Shown here in pieces: positions 1 to 13,700 of a stretch of 60,657 bases of DNA (the stretch's first letter is position 1; each line of letters begins with the position of its first letter). A program made the translations under genes and the position numbers. Source of the DNA: Chloromonas sp. AAM2 (lineage: Eukaryota > Chlorophyta > Chlorophyceae > Chlamydomonadales > Chlamydomonadaceae); assembly GCA_004335635.1 (NCBI GenBank), contig QAXH01006314.1, positions 1-60,657 on the forward strand. The letters run 5' to 3'. The notes beneath the pieces are model-generated. The model had not been told where the DNA came from. It searched no databases and saw only the letters and a list, made by a program, of their open reading frames with translations.

Positions 1-42
1 CATCCCGTTCCGTGTCCTCTGACGGCTTCCCTGGTGTAAATA

Positions 43-43
43 C

Positions 44-78
<35 letters not shown>
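43..78. repeat. (TA)n microsatellite
   Basis: Two runs of alternating TA separated by a single C, in non-coding sequence. Nothing else is visible in the first 110 bases. Confidence 0.9.
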
Positions 79-110
79 CAACATCCCGCACCATAACAGG
101 CTCTGCTCAC

Positions 111-195
111 CTGCATCCTTCTTGCTGTCACGCAGCTCCTTGGCCGTCTTGCCATTCTTGATCGATGCTCTCCAGCACCTTGCAGGACTTCTCAC
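111..195 (-). CDS. possible single exon of a minus-strand gene (weak)
   Basis: On the minus strand an 85-base stretch is bounded by a TGCAG acceptor (196-200) and a CAG|GTGAGC donor after 111. It is open in one frame and encodes a basic segment containing NGKTAKELRDSKKDA, which is faintly like an ankyrin-repeat helix. The length is 28 codons plus one base. No partner exon lies in the window, since the next downstream exon would fall before base 1. It could equally be chance splice signals in a short intergenic region, so function is not assigned. Confidence 0.25.
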
Positions 196-448
196 CTGCA
201 CGTGTACATTGAAATGCATGCATGATTAGGAATCTGTGCGCAACAAGCGAGCACCCCATGCGCAAAAAGAAGCACATTCTACACCGGTACACTTCCCATC
301 GGGCAACTGGTTTGACAAAACAGAAAACCCGTCGTATTGCGGTAAGCAGTGGTGCTATGTTGTTGTTATGATCTGTTGGCAATGGACTCAGCATGACTTC
401 TATTCAAGAAGGCACCCTACCCTTTACTGTTGCGTTGCACACTTGCAG

Positions 449-563
449 GCCAAGGCTTCTGGCGATCAGCAGGCCGAGGCCTCTGGGGATCAGCAGGCCG
501 AGGGCTCTGGGGATCAGCAGGCCGAGGGCTCTGGGAATCAGCAGGCCAAGGCTGCTGGGGATG
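449..563 (+). repeat. in-frame 24-base repeat encoding Ser-Gly-Asp-Gln-Gln-Ala-Glu units
   Basis: Tandem in-frame units of the form GCC-GAG-GCC-TCT-GGG-GAT-CAG-CAG give four near-identical octapeptides, then a degenerate fifth (KAAGDAG). The unit begins directly at the splice acceptor, so the exon itself has grown by unit duplication. Confidence 0.8.
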
Positions 564-2061
564 CTGGGGTGGTGCTGCAGCTGGAGCCAGTGCTGGCCAA
601 GACAGAGGATGCACAGCGAAAAGCAATGGTAAGCGCTTAGGCCTGCCAATACCTAGAGTGAAGCCATGGGCATTGGAGCGGTTCACCAAACAAGCTTATC
701 AAAGCAGTCAGCTGGCATGTGTGCCATTGCTCTATGAGATGGCAGGCACCAGTAATCACACACAACGCACACACTGACAGGCTGACGCCCAGGCGGTCGC
801 GTGCCAATGTAAAGTCAACAATTTGCACGTATACCTGATGCCTTTCTCGTGTGTTCCTAACTGCAGGCTATAGCTATGCAGCAGGTGATTGGAATGCTGG
901 AGGCGTCAAGCGGTAAGGCAAAAATGCAGCGGCTGCTTGGAATGCTGGAGGCGTCAAGCTCCAGATTGAAGGCCCAGGCGTCTCTCCACCCCCAGCAGGC
1001 CCCTGTGCTGTTGCTTGTGCCAGCCGGTGCCAGGCGCCAGTCCAACAGGAGCTTGGTAAGCCACCTGCCATCTAGCTACTAGCATCGTGTTCATGTCATG
1101 GCCTCATTTACAAGAAAGTAATGCCTGGACAACAGAGCCCTGGGCAAGGCGTCAAGAACTGAATGTCAAAGTTGTTCCTCATGCTGTGCCTGTCATGAAT
1201 CAGATTAACAGGTTTACGTTTGGTCGTTACAGCAAACCACACTCTGTTTTGTTGGTAATCTTCTGCCTTGACAAGAGTAGTTGCAGTTGTAGGATGCCTT
1301 GAAGGATGCCTTGCAGGCTGTGGCTGCTGGACATGGTGTGGTGGTGCTCCGCTGCACTCAGCTGGAGCAAGCGCACGCCGAATCAGAGGCAAAAGAGGCC
1401 AGTGGCAAGGTAAGCAAGCAGGCCTGCAGCAAACTGAACTGAAGCACGTGGTTGTGCAAACACTGATTGGCCAAACAACCTCTTCAAAGCAGTCAGCTTG
1501 CTGTGCCATTTGCGCTACAAGCCGGCATCAGTATTTACAAGAGCTGACGCCTGTACGGTCGCATGCCAATGGCAAGTTGCCAGTAATCTGCACTTCTGAG
1601 TCGGGCCTTTCTTTTCGTATGCCTACATGCAGGCCATGCACATGCAGGGGGTGCTTGCCATGCTGGCAGCCTCAAGTTCCAAGCTGGCCGCTCAGGTGCC
1701 TCCCAGCCACCAGCAGGGGTCTGCCATGCATCAGCCACTTGCGCCAGCCGCCATTTTACCGCTGTCCAACAGCTGCTTCGTAAACAGGTCGATCATGCAA
1801 CCACCAGGTGGTGCTGTGTGCTTGTTAGAGCAGTGCACACTCGCACAGGGTGGCCCACCTACTCAATAAGCGTGCATTGACACTGTATGTTGTTTCATCC
1901 ACGTCTGTATCAGAAGTTGTCTGGTTGTTGGTCCAAAAATTGTTTTTTTTTCTGTGCTGGTGTGTTTTGGTTGCTTGCAGGGGCGCTTCGATGCAGAGAA
2001 GGCAAGAGAGGAGCTGCTCCGACGCTGGGCGGAGCTGTTGGCATCTGGCGATGAGGAGTAA
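449..2061 (+). CDS. unrecognised low-complexity, coiled-coil-like protein (3' part of gene)
   Basis: Five exons join in one frame with phase-0 junctions: 449-628, 867-1055, 1293-1409, 1633-1695 (or 1633-1779 using the GTAAAC donor) and 1981-2061, ending in TAA. The first listed exon has about four Ala/Gly-Ser-Gly-Asp-Gln-Gln-Ala-Glu units. The next exons encode helical Met/Leu/Ala/Gln-rich segments (repeats of MLEASS or MLAASS), and the last is an amphipathic helix rich in Glu and Arg (EKAREELLRRWAELL). I see no catalytic motif. The 5' end is unresolved: an ATG at 257 or 393 could start it, or an upstream exon may lie outside the window. Exons 2 and 4 together with the introns before them are related copies (separate entry). 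A TGTAA signal lies at 2555-2559. Exon calls are fairly good; function is unknown. Confidence 0.6.
629..1779 (+). repeat. intragenic tandem duplication of an intron plus exon
   Basis: The intron at 629-866 and exon 867-1055 resemble the intron at 1410-1632 and exon from 1633. Shared tracts include AAAGCAGTCAGCT (701 and 1486), GCTGACGCC followed by CGGTCGC and GCCAATG (781 and 1541), and the encoded MLxASSSxLxAQ. The offset is about 765-785 bases. Similarity extends through intron sequence, so this is an old DNA duplication and not protein convergence. Confidence 0.7.
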
Positions 2062-2977
2062 AGCATGAGACCTAATCATGCACCGCTGGATGAGAGTATG
2101 TGATCCCCCACAACGGCTGGCATGTCAGCAGTCGTACCATGTGTGAATGAGGCTTGAAGCGTCGCTCTGAGTCGAGGCCTGTGTTGTGCTGCTGAACTGA
2201 TCATCAAATGATGGCCAAGGCTAGGATCACCTGGCTCAGCTATGCACTGCGTAGGAAGTGCTGCAAATGGCGCAACGTGACAAGCGACTTCCCCTATGTT
2301 CTTGCTGTGCTGCGCCCAGCAACAGCAAGCAAAGGACTTGCAAGGATTGCTGTAGTTTACTTGCCTTTTGTTGGCATAAGCAGTCAGCGCCTTATGTGCT
2401 GAGCCATGCTGCTTTGAAACAATACCCTCACGGCCGTGATAACTAACTCAGCTCAGACCAGTGGGCTCTGGCTACAGTTCACTACGGAGAACGCCATGCA
2501 CCCACGCATGTCTAATCCCGTTGGCCCGCCAATGGCTTGTCCTTGATATCTTCTTGTAATCTGGTGTCGCTGTCCTGAGACCGCTCCTCACTGGGATACA
2601 AACCAGAAACCTTCTGTTGACGGTCTGTTTAATAGTAGATACATCGTTATAGCAGCAGAAGATATTCAGATATCATGGTACTATGATGTTTGGTAATGGG
2701 TGCTTGAAACTTCATCGCATGAGTAGCACAGAGCGGGCCAAGTGACATCTGCTGCCTTGCCTTACAAAGGACAACAAATCCTGTCACAGAAATCCTGCAT
2801 AGGAAGTTACATCTGCATGATGCACAAACAAATTGCACAAGTCCAAGACGTGGATGCGGCAATGGAATATAGGGGTAAAATAGGAAGTGCCTTGTAAAGC
2901 ATTCTCTGCTACTACGCCAGCTAGCCCTCAAGAGCCTGCCAGTGTTGTGACAGATTAGCTGGAAAGCGGGAGGGGAC
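2062..2977. other. convergent 3' flanks, no gene seen
   Basis: The plus-strand gene ending at 2061 and NAC-alpha ending at 2978 converge here. Chlorophyte-type TGTAA signals occur on the plus strand at 2555-2559 and on the minus strand at 2811-2807, the latter about 170 bases after the NAC-alpha stop. I found no open reading frame with flanking splice signals that looks coding. Confidence 0.6.
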
Positions 2978-4463
<1,486 letters not shown>

Positions 4464-4778
4464 CTTTAATGGACTGTGGATACTAGGAACGAGCGTGGTG
4501 TAGCGGATTCGCACAGAGAGGCCGAGGTACGCGGTGACCGGGCGGGAAAAAGCATGGGCAAACAGTGTGATCAGAGTGGCGCAGTACACCAAGTCCAGTC
4601 ACAGGCCCACTGACAGACAGCGCCTAACCGGCACCCAGACTAGTGTGCTGCCCTTCTGTTGCAGCCTGCAGGCTGTCAGTGGGGATGGCCATGCCAATCT
4701 GCTGATCCAGGGCTGTCGTCACAGTGTGCAAGTAAGGGCTTCAACTCGGCTGCATCACTGAAAGTGTTTTAACACACG
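4464..4778. promoter_or_regulatory. shared divergent promoter region of NAC-alpha and the SAP-ligase gene
   Basis: The two start codons (4463 minus, 4779 plus) are only 315 bases apart and point away from each other, so both core promoters must lie here. I see no convincing TATA box. The assignment comes from gene layout only. Confidence 0.5.
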
Positions 4779-7700
4779 ATGTTTCGTTCGACAGGAGTGG
4801 TTGGCTGCCACAAGCCCGCAAGGCCCATCGTCAGGTTTGCAGCCTTAAGGGTTTCGAGACTGTGCAAACCCCTGGTCTTGGCATCGGCCAGAAGCAGCAG
4901 GTAAGACCCCATCAAAGAGATGATTTGTGCTCAAAACGCTGTGTAGCTCTATCTGTAGCCCAGCATTGCTTGCGGCCGCGGCGGCGCCGAATGCGTCTGA
5001 AAGCTCGTCCGACAGCTGCACATGATTTGCCCCATGCTACATGCTTCACCTTGTTGTGCCCAAATCCTTATTCCCCATCCACAAGGTCACCGGATCAGCC
5101 GTCCAACCAGCCTGCAGCTTCCAGCAATGCGCCAGCCTCTTACGATGACGTGCTGCAAGAGTTGGAGGGCCTGGCGTACCCGGAGGTGCAGAAGAGGTGT
5201 GAGAGCAATTGCTGCCCACCAGGAAAAGATGCCATACCATGCCTGGCTGCATCCATTTTCATACCAGAGACGTGCACATACATCGGCTTACACGTGCCTG
5301 ACAGCTGGCATCCTTGGTAGGCCAGTCCCACTCCATGGCATCACCGGAGTTCAGCAATGATCCACACACCGTTGCAGGTTGCGTGAGTATGGGCTTCCTG
5401 CCGTTGGCAAAAAGGCGCAGCTCATTGATCGGTTGGCCAATGCAATGGTGGAACAGATGTCAGCCGCGGGCAGCAGTGAGGAGGCACTGCAAGAGGCAGA
5501 GGTGTCACAGGAGGCAGAGGAGGCAGCAGAAGCCTTTGGGGAAGATGAGGAGGAGTGGCTCGAAGAGGAGGGAGGCGCTGCAGGGGAAGAGTGAGTCGCC
5601 CAGGGAGACCATTACACACAGGCCTTGTTGGCACATACCACACAACGGCTTGAAGCGGTACCGCAAGGCACCACACGGCTAGGATGAGCGGTTGAAGGGC
5701 CGCTCCCACTGCAATTCTGTCACGATGCACACGAGTGTCAGCTCACTATGCATGCAACACAATGGTCTGGAGCATGCAGATTTAGTGTGCAAGGGCCGCA
5801 AGGCTCTGACGATGCACACATGTGATAGCTCAATACACTGGTTGCCTTACACTTGTGCCAGTAAAGGGCGAGAAATTTGCCCTGGGTGTGCTCTTTCCAC
5901 ATGCCAAGGATGAATACCGCCCGATAGCAGCAGCCATGCCTGCTCGCTGTGCTGATGCACCGCATGCATGGTGCAGGAGCCGTGCTGCAGGCATGGGGAC
6001 ATGTACACCACGCTCTCTCATGCACAGAATCGCACGTTTCATGAGCCATGCATTTGCCTCTCAACCGCATGGGTCTCCACGAGTGTGTGTTCGTTGGATT
6101 AGCATGCTTGGGAGGCTAGGATGTCTGATGCATGCATGCATGCATGCATGAGACAGGGTGTCAAGTTTGTCATGCACTGGGGCTGTCTACCTCTGCATGA
6201 TGAAAAGTACACCCCAAAGCAACGCCGTATCACTTTGCCACCTGTGCTGCACCTCCAGCCTGGCGGTCATTCAGAGCCGGAATATCTCATGCAATACGTC
6301 GTCCTAGCACTATTGTGCATGCCATTGCCTCAACTGTGCCAGCATGACTGTTAGCAGCAGATGCCTTTTCTCGAGTGATATGTCACGTCTTGTGGCATGA
6401 CCAACCAACGCAGGCACGTCTCGCCTCAGCAAGCGCGTAACCAATCATGAATGCAGCCAGGGCGGGCAGTACACCGTTTGATCCAACGTTGTGTCAAAAG
6501 CTACAGTGAACGGCACCTTGAGGCCATGGCAGTTGAGAAGGCTGACTTGTTTTGTCAATGTGGCATCTGATCTGTTCAACATCTGTGATGCATGTTGAGT
6601 GTGCCTGAACATGCTTTTGTCGCTTGCCCAGTGACGCTCTGGATCCTTCCAAGCTGCGTGCTGAGCTGTCAGGCATGAGCACAGAGGAGCTCACCGAGGC
6701 ACTGGTGACCTTTGACCTGAGCACACAGGTACGTGCGATCCAGTACGTCAGGACCCAAGTAGCAGCACAGCGCAATCTTGGTGCATTCACCATTCCAGTG
6801 AGCAACAGACTGATGCCAGCAGAACACCTCGAGTTCGAGTTTTGGATTGAATGTAAATAGTGTCCTTGCACCTGCCCACAAGCTGGCGTTGCGTGCCTCT
6901 CTGATACCTATACCCTGCATCAAGGGCTGACATCGTGGTGCGTGTGAGCTGGTGAGCTGAATCATGTTTTTGAAGCAAGTGCTTCTCACCATTGATTGCA
7001 CCTTTTGTAAATCTCAGGGCAGTCGTGAGGACCTGGTCGAGCGGTTGGCTCAGTACATGGAGGAGGACATGAGAAGGTACGCTAATGGTCTCAACATGCA
7101 CTACGATTTTCATCCGGTTGGGGTGGTTCCGGCACTTCAAAGTGCTGTCGCGGTTCATTACTCCGTCAGGCATGAAATGAGCAAGTGTCTGACACATGGT
7201 ACAGGGGTGTTTGAGGGTGTGTACGGGGCTGGAAGTGCCATTCATGTACTATTTTGGCATTATATCTGCTGCGGCATAGGTGCAAGTCTTGCTAGTGCTG
7301 CTGCAGCTGGTCAGCCGGTGGGTGTTTATCTGAAGCAGCACAGGTTCAGGCCTAGAACCATGATGCAGGTGATGCCAGTGCAATCTTGTCCTACAAGTGC
7401 ATGTCAGAGGCTCTCATGGGTCATGGGCAAAGGACGTGGGCGTTCATGCAGGGTTGTTGCAGGTAGCAAAGGTACATGCCCAGCTCCATAGTGCAATTTT
7501 AGTGGCGCAAATGCACGTTTTAAGGGTCCCTGGGTTGCAGGGAGGAAGAGGAGCTGCTGCAGCAGATGGCGGGCGGTGAGGCCACTAATGCCCCAAAGGT
7601 GCTGACGCCAGAAGAGGAGGTGAGGCAGTGTCAACACAGCTGCAGTGAAAGCCCGGAGCAGCAACGCAAGGCCCAAACTGCAGTGCTTGCCTGCACATGG

Positions 7701-10700
7701 CTGGAGATTGCTTACACCTTGACTACACAACCAGCATGCAGGAGGAACAAGCAGGCAGTCGATGCATAGCGTTGCTTTGAATGAATCAGTCTGATGGCAG
7801 CTCTGGTTGATTGCCGCATCCTGTGCCCTTGTGCCACAGTCATTTCTGTTGGAGCGGCGAGCTGCTGATGCATACGAAGAGCTGGTGACGTTCAAGCGCC
7901 AAGAGTTGTATCACGTGAGTGCCATTGCCTGAGGGCGTCCCAGAGCTGATGGAGTGGTCATCTGCAACAGTGCGGTGCTGCATTTATTGCAGTGACAGTC
8001 GTTTGTGCATTTATTGCAAAATCAGTGGTGAATTCAACAGTTGTGCTGGTTATTTCCCCTCCCGTTTTGCCTCTGAGCAGTTCTCCCAGACTGATGGACA
8101 TGTAACAACAGCACCAACAACAGCAGAAGTTTGTATCCCCTCGTCAAGCAAGAATGTCTGGCGCAGACTCGACCTTGTACTGCCCACTGTCTGCAGGAGC
8201 TGAAGCAGTCCACACCTGTCGGTCAGCACGTGGCTTACACCGGACGTGACCACCTGGCACAGCAGCTGTCCTACATCAGAGCAGGGGAACTGCTCAAACA
8301 ACAGCTGGCAGACCCAAACGTGAGAGCAATGGGCATCATGCGTGATGGCACGGCTGTCCATGTGTGTATTGAGCAGGTTTGGCATGCGTGCAAGCAGTTG
8401 TGGGCTAGCGGCATGGCGTGCCACTATTGGGAGGCACAGGCACAGGGCTGTGTCATTTACTGTTAGGAAGCAATGCACACTTTGTTGGGCCTGCATTGAT
8501 TGTGGTGCAAGCGGCCCATGTGATGAAGGCCTGCCCTTACCGCTTGCTACAGGTGTCACAGTTTTTCACTGGTTGCTGACACGTGCACGAGTAGTTGCAT
8601 ACATTGCCTTGTCGTTCTTGCTGTTGCAGCAATGGCAGGCGATAGACGACGAGTTGTCCGGCAAGGCTGCAGAAGACGCACAGGCGGAGGCAACTGAGGC
8701 TTCTGAGGCTTCTGATGCCTCGGCACCCACTGGCAAGGCCCAGCTGGCAAGCACTGGATTCAACAACTGCGGTGAGTTGAGCATGAGCATGCATGTCAGC
8801 ATGAACATGCACATGTGTGAGCATGAACATGTGCATGTGTGTGAGAGTGAACATGCACATGCAATGATTGCGGCCAGGCCTGAGATCTCGCTTCTGCTCA
8901 TGATACAGGAAAGTTGCTGCCTTGTTAGTTTACCATGGTACCATCTGTACAGGCACCGAAGAACAAACAAACAATGGGCTGGACAACGGCTGGATTGTTC
9001 AATACAAGGAAACATAATGCTTGGCCTATCTGTCTCAACCTCTCTTTAGCCACACTTCAAACACATCTGGGGTAGAAGGCTTGCAATGCCAAACGCTGCG
9101 GCCATAAGTATGCTCTGCAATCGTTCTCACATGCGTGCCCGTGCCTGTACTCATCTTACCTTTGATTGAGCCCATGGACTGATCAGTGTGCTGGGATGGC
9201 AGAATTTGTCACACGAATATACAATCGCATGCCCTGCGATCGCTCTCACATGTGCGCCATGGAATGCCTGCAGGTGTTACACTGACGGCTGCCAATGCTG
9301 ACCGGCAAACCATCCTGGGCATGACAATGACGCAAATCAAGAAGCTCAAGGTACGTGCTTGGGCACATCAGTGCACAGCTTATCACTTGTTATTACCGAG
9401 CCAGAAGCGACATGGTGCCAACCTGCATGCTCCGGCTGAATCGTTACAACTGCAAGCTAAATTCCCTCTTTGGCACGGCTGTGGAATTGGCCCATAACAC
9501 AAGCACCGCACGCCACACTCGCAGCACAGTTGCACAAAAATCGGATGCAAAACAATCCCAGCGCCAGATCAGGTTACAGCTACGTTTAACGGCAATTCTT
9601 ACATGCTGCAAACCTACCATGCCCCACCGTTGGTTGCAGGTTGAGGAGCTACGTGTTGCAATGGCCGTTTTCGATCAAAAGGACGTGGCTGGCAACCGCT
9701 ACGAAATCATGGATAAACTCATAGAGATTATCATGGTAAGCGCAAGCAGCTACTGTTACTGCTCTTGCGCAATACCATGTTGTACATTACTACATGTACT
9801 AGCAAAAAAGTGGCAGTTCCAACTAGGTGTTAAAAATAGTGCGGCTGTCTGGACTGCGAGTGTCTAAGCATGCCTTTGGTCGTTTGCATGCAATCAATAA
9901 CGCAACGTTTTGTCGTTTACTGCAACGTTATGTCTTGTGCTGCAGAAGGAGCAGCTGTCAGTGCCAAGTTTACAGGACGGAACGCAAACAGTTGGCGAGG
10001 CTGTGAGTGACGCTACCTGGGTGCATCATCACACAGGCGGGGGGCTTATGAAAGTATCATAGCGTGTGGCTTGCCTCTGACGTCACTTTGCTAGGCATGC
10101 TCATTCTCAGAATTTGCCTTGGTCACGGAATAATCAGACTCTGGCTGTGCCGCTTGTCAATCGAATAGCATGAGCTGCGAGTACCATACAGATACCATGA
10201 GCTGCGAGTACCACACACTCGTTGAGCTGATTTGGGCTGCTTAGCTTTTGTTTACCCATTCAGCTGCCAGGAACGGCAACAACCTGCAAGACGTTGCAAG
10301 CCCTCTGGTGTCAGCCTGCTGTGCCTATGCAATCTCAGGATTGCCCCGATTATGGATGAGTTGAACTCACTGGCTGTTGATTTGAGCTGCCTACAGTCAG
10401 TCACAGACACGTTGCTCATTCACTCACGTCGCTCACTAGAATTGCAAGCCAGGCTACGGGAGTAGTGGTTCAGCGTGAATGGAAGCACGAGATTGGACAT
10501 CATGAGCCCCGAGCACTGCTCATCCGGACTGATTGTTCCGTTGTGTGCAGGTTTCCGGCATGCAGCTCCGTGTGCTGCGCAACCAGTTGGCTGCACGCGG
10601 ACTGGAAACCACAGGCTCACGCACGGTGCTGGAGCAGCGGCTGCAGCAGGCCCTGGAGCAGGAGCAGGAGCAGGTCAGTGCTGTGAACTCTGCTGGCACG

Positions 10701-13700
10701 TCATCAACAACAACAACATGCAGCGGCAACAAAGACGAGGGGCAACCTGCAAGGCCGCAGGTTCAGCTCTTCAGCCACCTGCGTTGGCTAAGAGTGGCTC
10801 TTGCACAACAACGTTACAATGCTGGCTCTTGAGGCACCTGCATACGTATCAGCCACAAAATGAGAATTAGCGTTTGGTAAGGGTTGATGTCACTGAGCAG
10901 GATCAGCGTGCAAAGCACAGGGTTGTTGCTTGCATCACAGTAATGGCAAACTGCCGCATCGCTTTTGTTGCTGCACTTCAGTTTGAGCACCAGAAGCAGG
11001 CACAGGAGGCCCAACTGCGGGGCCCTCCCCTGCTTCTGCCTTACAGCGCTGACATAAGGCTTCTGCCAGACGACCCAGCCATGACAGTTGCAAGTGAGTT
11101 AATGCACGGCCTCGCAAGCAGCTGTCCAACCTGCAGCTAGCAGGCAAACAACGGCTTGGCAGGCCGTGGCAGTCAACTCAGCAGCCAAGTTGATTACGCC
11201 AGGAGGGAACTTCCCAGCATCATCAACACATGTGATGGCAGAATGTCCAGACTCTGCAAAAGGGTGATACCTCCGTCGGCTATTGGCTTATCTGCTCCAC
11301 CTGGTGCTTTCCTCAATGGACTGCTCGGGAATGCGGTCCATTACGGAATGCAATTCTATCTCGTAGCTAGATACTGGGCTAAGGACTGTCACCTGCCTGC
11401 ACGTTCGCAGTTCTATTTGGCGCCCCAGCCGGCGGGTTGGAGGATCTTCAGGCATCTCTGGACGCTGCCCTTTGTGCGGCCACGGGGTTGCACACGGCCT
11501 GGCCACCCCTGGCCACCCCACCACAGGTCTATGCGGAGGGTGCCGAGGAAGGGGAGGAGGGCGAGGTTGAGCCAGAGGTGTCACAGGTGATGTCGGGGGG
11601 TTTTCAGACTCACATCAGCCGTCCTTTGCGATGCGAGTATGGCATTGTTGTGCTTGGAGGCTTGGGCCATCTTCTGTCCGATTTGTTAGACGATACAGTC
11701 GTAACAAGACGCTCTCTCACTCACTCACAGGAACCCGCACCGGGCGTGACGGCGCGTCTGTTGTACGTGGCGCATGACTTGAGCGTCCTCGACATGCCCG
11801 CGGCTATGCTGCAGGTGGGCAGGCTCGTCTGTGCATGGCCTTGCTGGCCGAGTAGGAAAGGAAGCGAACTCACAAGTGCTGCGCTGTGAGCCTGGGTTTG
11901 CCAGCGCTGCTAAACCATCTGTTTGCACAGACATGCTCTGGACTGACCGACATGGCTGTCTGTGCAGGCCCCCAACAAGACAGAGCCTTTGTCCTTGTGC
12001 TTTGGTCACTTGATGTATAGAGACACTGAAATGTTCAGCGACACTACCTGTACTTAAGATGAGGCTGTTTGTGCTCTGCTACATCAACATGTTTTTGCAC
12101 ACGCAGCGTTTGTCCATGTGCTTTGGTCACCTGACGTATATGCCGCACATTACAGTCAAATGTGTCGTTTTGCAGGGCATCAGCGCGGGTGACCTCCTGG
12201 CCGGCACGCCGTTCCTCATGCCTCACGCAGCAGCTGTCACAGTGCACAGGGGCGCTGAGGGCCTGAAGGCAGCCGTTGCAGCCGCTGGTGCAGCCAGTGC
12301 GTCCCAGGGCCCGGTTGCAGCAGTGCTCTCACTCATATCCATGGCAGGTGGGTGAGGCAGGCAGGCAGGCAGGGCACATGGATGAGCCAGGCATGCAGGC
12401 AGGGCACGTGAGCCAGACCATGGTTAGTCCCTAGGTAAGATAGCACGAGTGCATCTGTGTGAGATTGAAACTGCATCAGCATTGTGACAGGCACTGCATG
12501 CGTAGTTGAAAGCGCTGCCGGAAAACCATATCAAGGCGGAAACCACGTTCCCAAGTACGCACTGTCATGCAGGCATGTCAGCCAAAGCATCAACACAGCT
12601 GGCGTCGGCACTGCAGGGCTTGGCCGGCCCACCCGTCCTGGGCTCGGGCTCGTTGCCTGCCGCACGCGCCAACAAGCTCACGTAAGTCGCTATCATCATT
12701 ACTTGGCTACCAATCCTGCAGACCAAACAGACCAAACGCCTACACTTCTCTAACCAAAGCATGAGCAATGCTGCCTTCAAACATGACGTGAGTGGCCATG
12801 TGATCCTGGGCATGCAGGACCTAGTTTTCCGGCCGCCCATTTGTTGCCAAATTGACAGTCCTGACACGTCACAGAGTCCGTTACAAGGCCATACAGGCAG
12901 GGCATGCACATTGTAGCAGTGCCCCTTCCCCGCCCCCACATACAAATCTCTTCACAGAATTGCTACTCATTGCACCACCACCCCCAAACCATTCTTGGCC
13001 AGCTCTCCATCTCACCGTTGGCCCAAAATTCTCAGAATGTACTAAATGATCTACTTATTGAAGGCGAATGTCCGGCAGTGTCGTGGTGGTGATGGTGGTG
13101 GTTCCTTTTTATATGTGTGCTCTGCTTCCCTGCAGGCTAAGCCGCACCCTGCGACAGGAGGGCTTCCCTGTCCTGCCTACTCACGTCCTGCTGCCGTCCA
13201 ACATGCAAACACCTGAAGCCGTTGAAAAATGGTCGAGCAGCCTGGAGACATGGGTCGACAAACAGGTGCGTGGCCTCCAATAGCCACGTCCCTAGACTAT
13301 TTGACTATTCACCTTCCTGTTTACAGTAGTGTGGAGAGTGGAGTAGTGCCAGCCCTCTAAAACGCCACCCCTGATAGCAGGCAGTCCATGCAGCTGCTGT
13401 GTGTCAGCCTGCCAGGTTATGAGGAATGCGTCAAGTCCATCTTGTCGAGTCCATTTAGCTGCTGTGGGTGTACGAAGAACGGCTTTTGCTCAAGGCCCGA
13501 TTGCCAGCCTGCCAGTATATGAAGAAGGTTGGTTTACACTCAGTCCGTTGGTTTCCCCACGTGGTGTTGTGCAGGGCTACCATCATGAGCGGCAGCTGTT
13601 CATGGTCAAGCCGGCGGTGGGCAGCTCGGGGCACGGCGTGGTGCCCTGCAGGGGCCTGGCGCACGCATGTGAGACTGCACAGGGAATCATGAGGGTGAGT

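Larger units (their letters stand above)
4779..10673 (+). other. transit peptide and four SAP-like modules (exons 1-13)
   Basis: SAP modules are two-helix DNA- or RNA-binding folds, found for example in the plastid nucleoid protein pTAC3. Four candidates are visible. Residues about 68-105, spanning exons 2-3, contain LREYGLPAVGKKAQLIDRL. Residues about 153-200, exons 4-5, contain LRAELSG and GSREDLVERLAQYM. Residues about 382-417, exons 10-11, contain EELRVAMAVF and GNRYEIMDKL. Residues about 440-470, exon 13, contain LRNQLAARGLETTGSRTVL, the most typical one. Between them are acidic stretches and a 60-residue exon (8197-8376) without a recognised fold. The first and fourth modules are clear; the second and third are degenerate. 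Confidence 0.7.

Noticed and set aside
236..640. A 134-codon plus-strand open frame starting at 236 as a complete gene
   Set aside because: Only the part from 449 behaves as an exon (acceptor at 448, donor at 629). The upstream part has no coding character and would read through a good acceptor.
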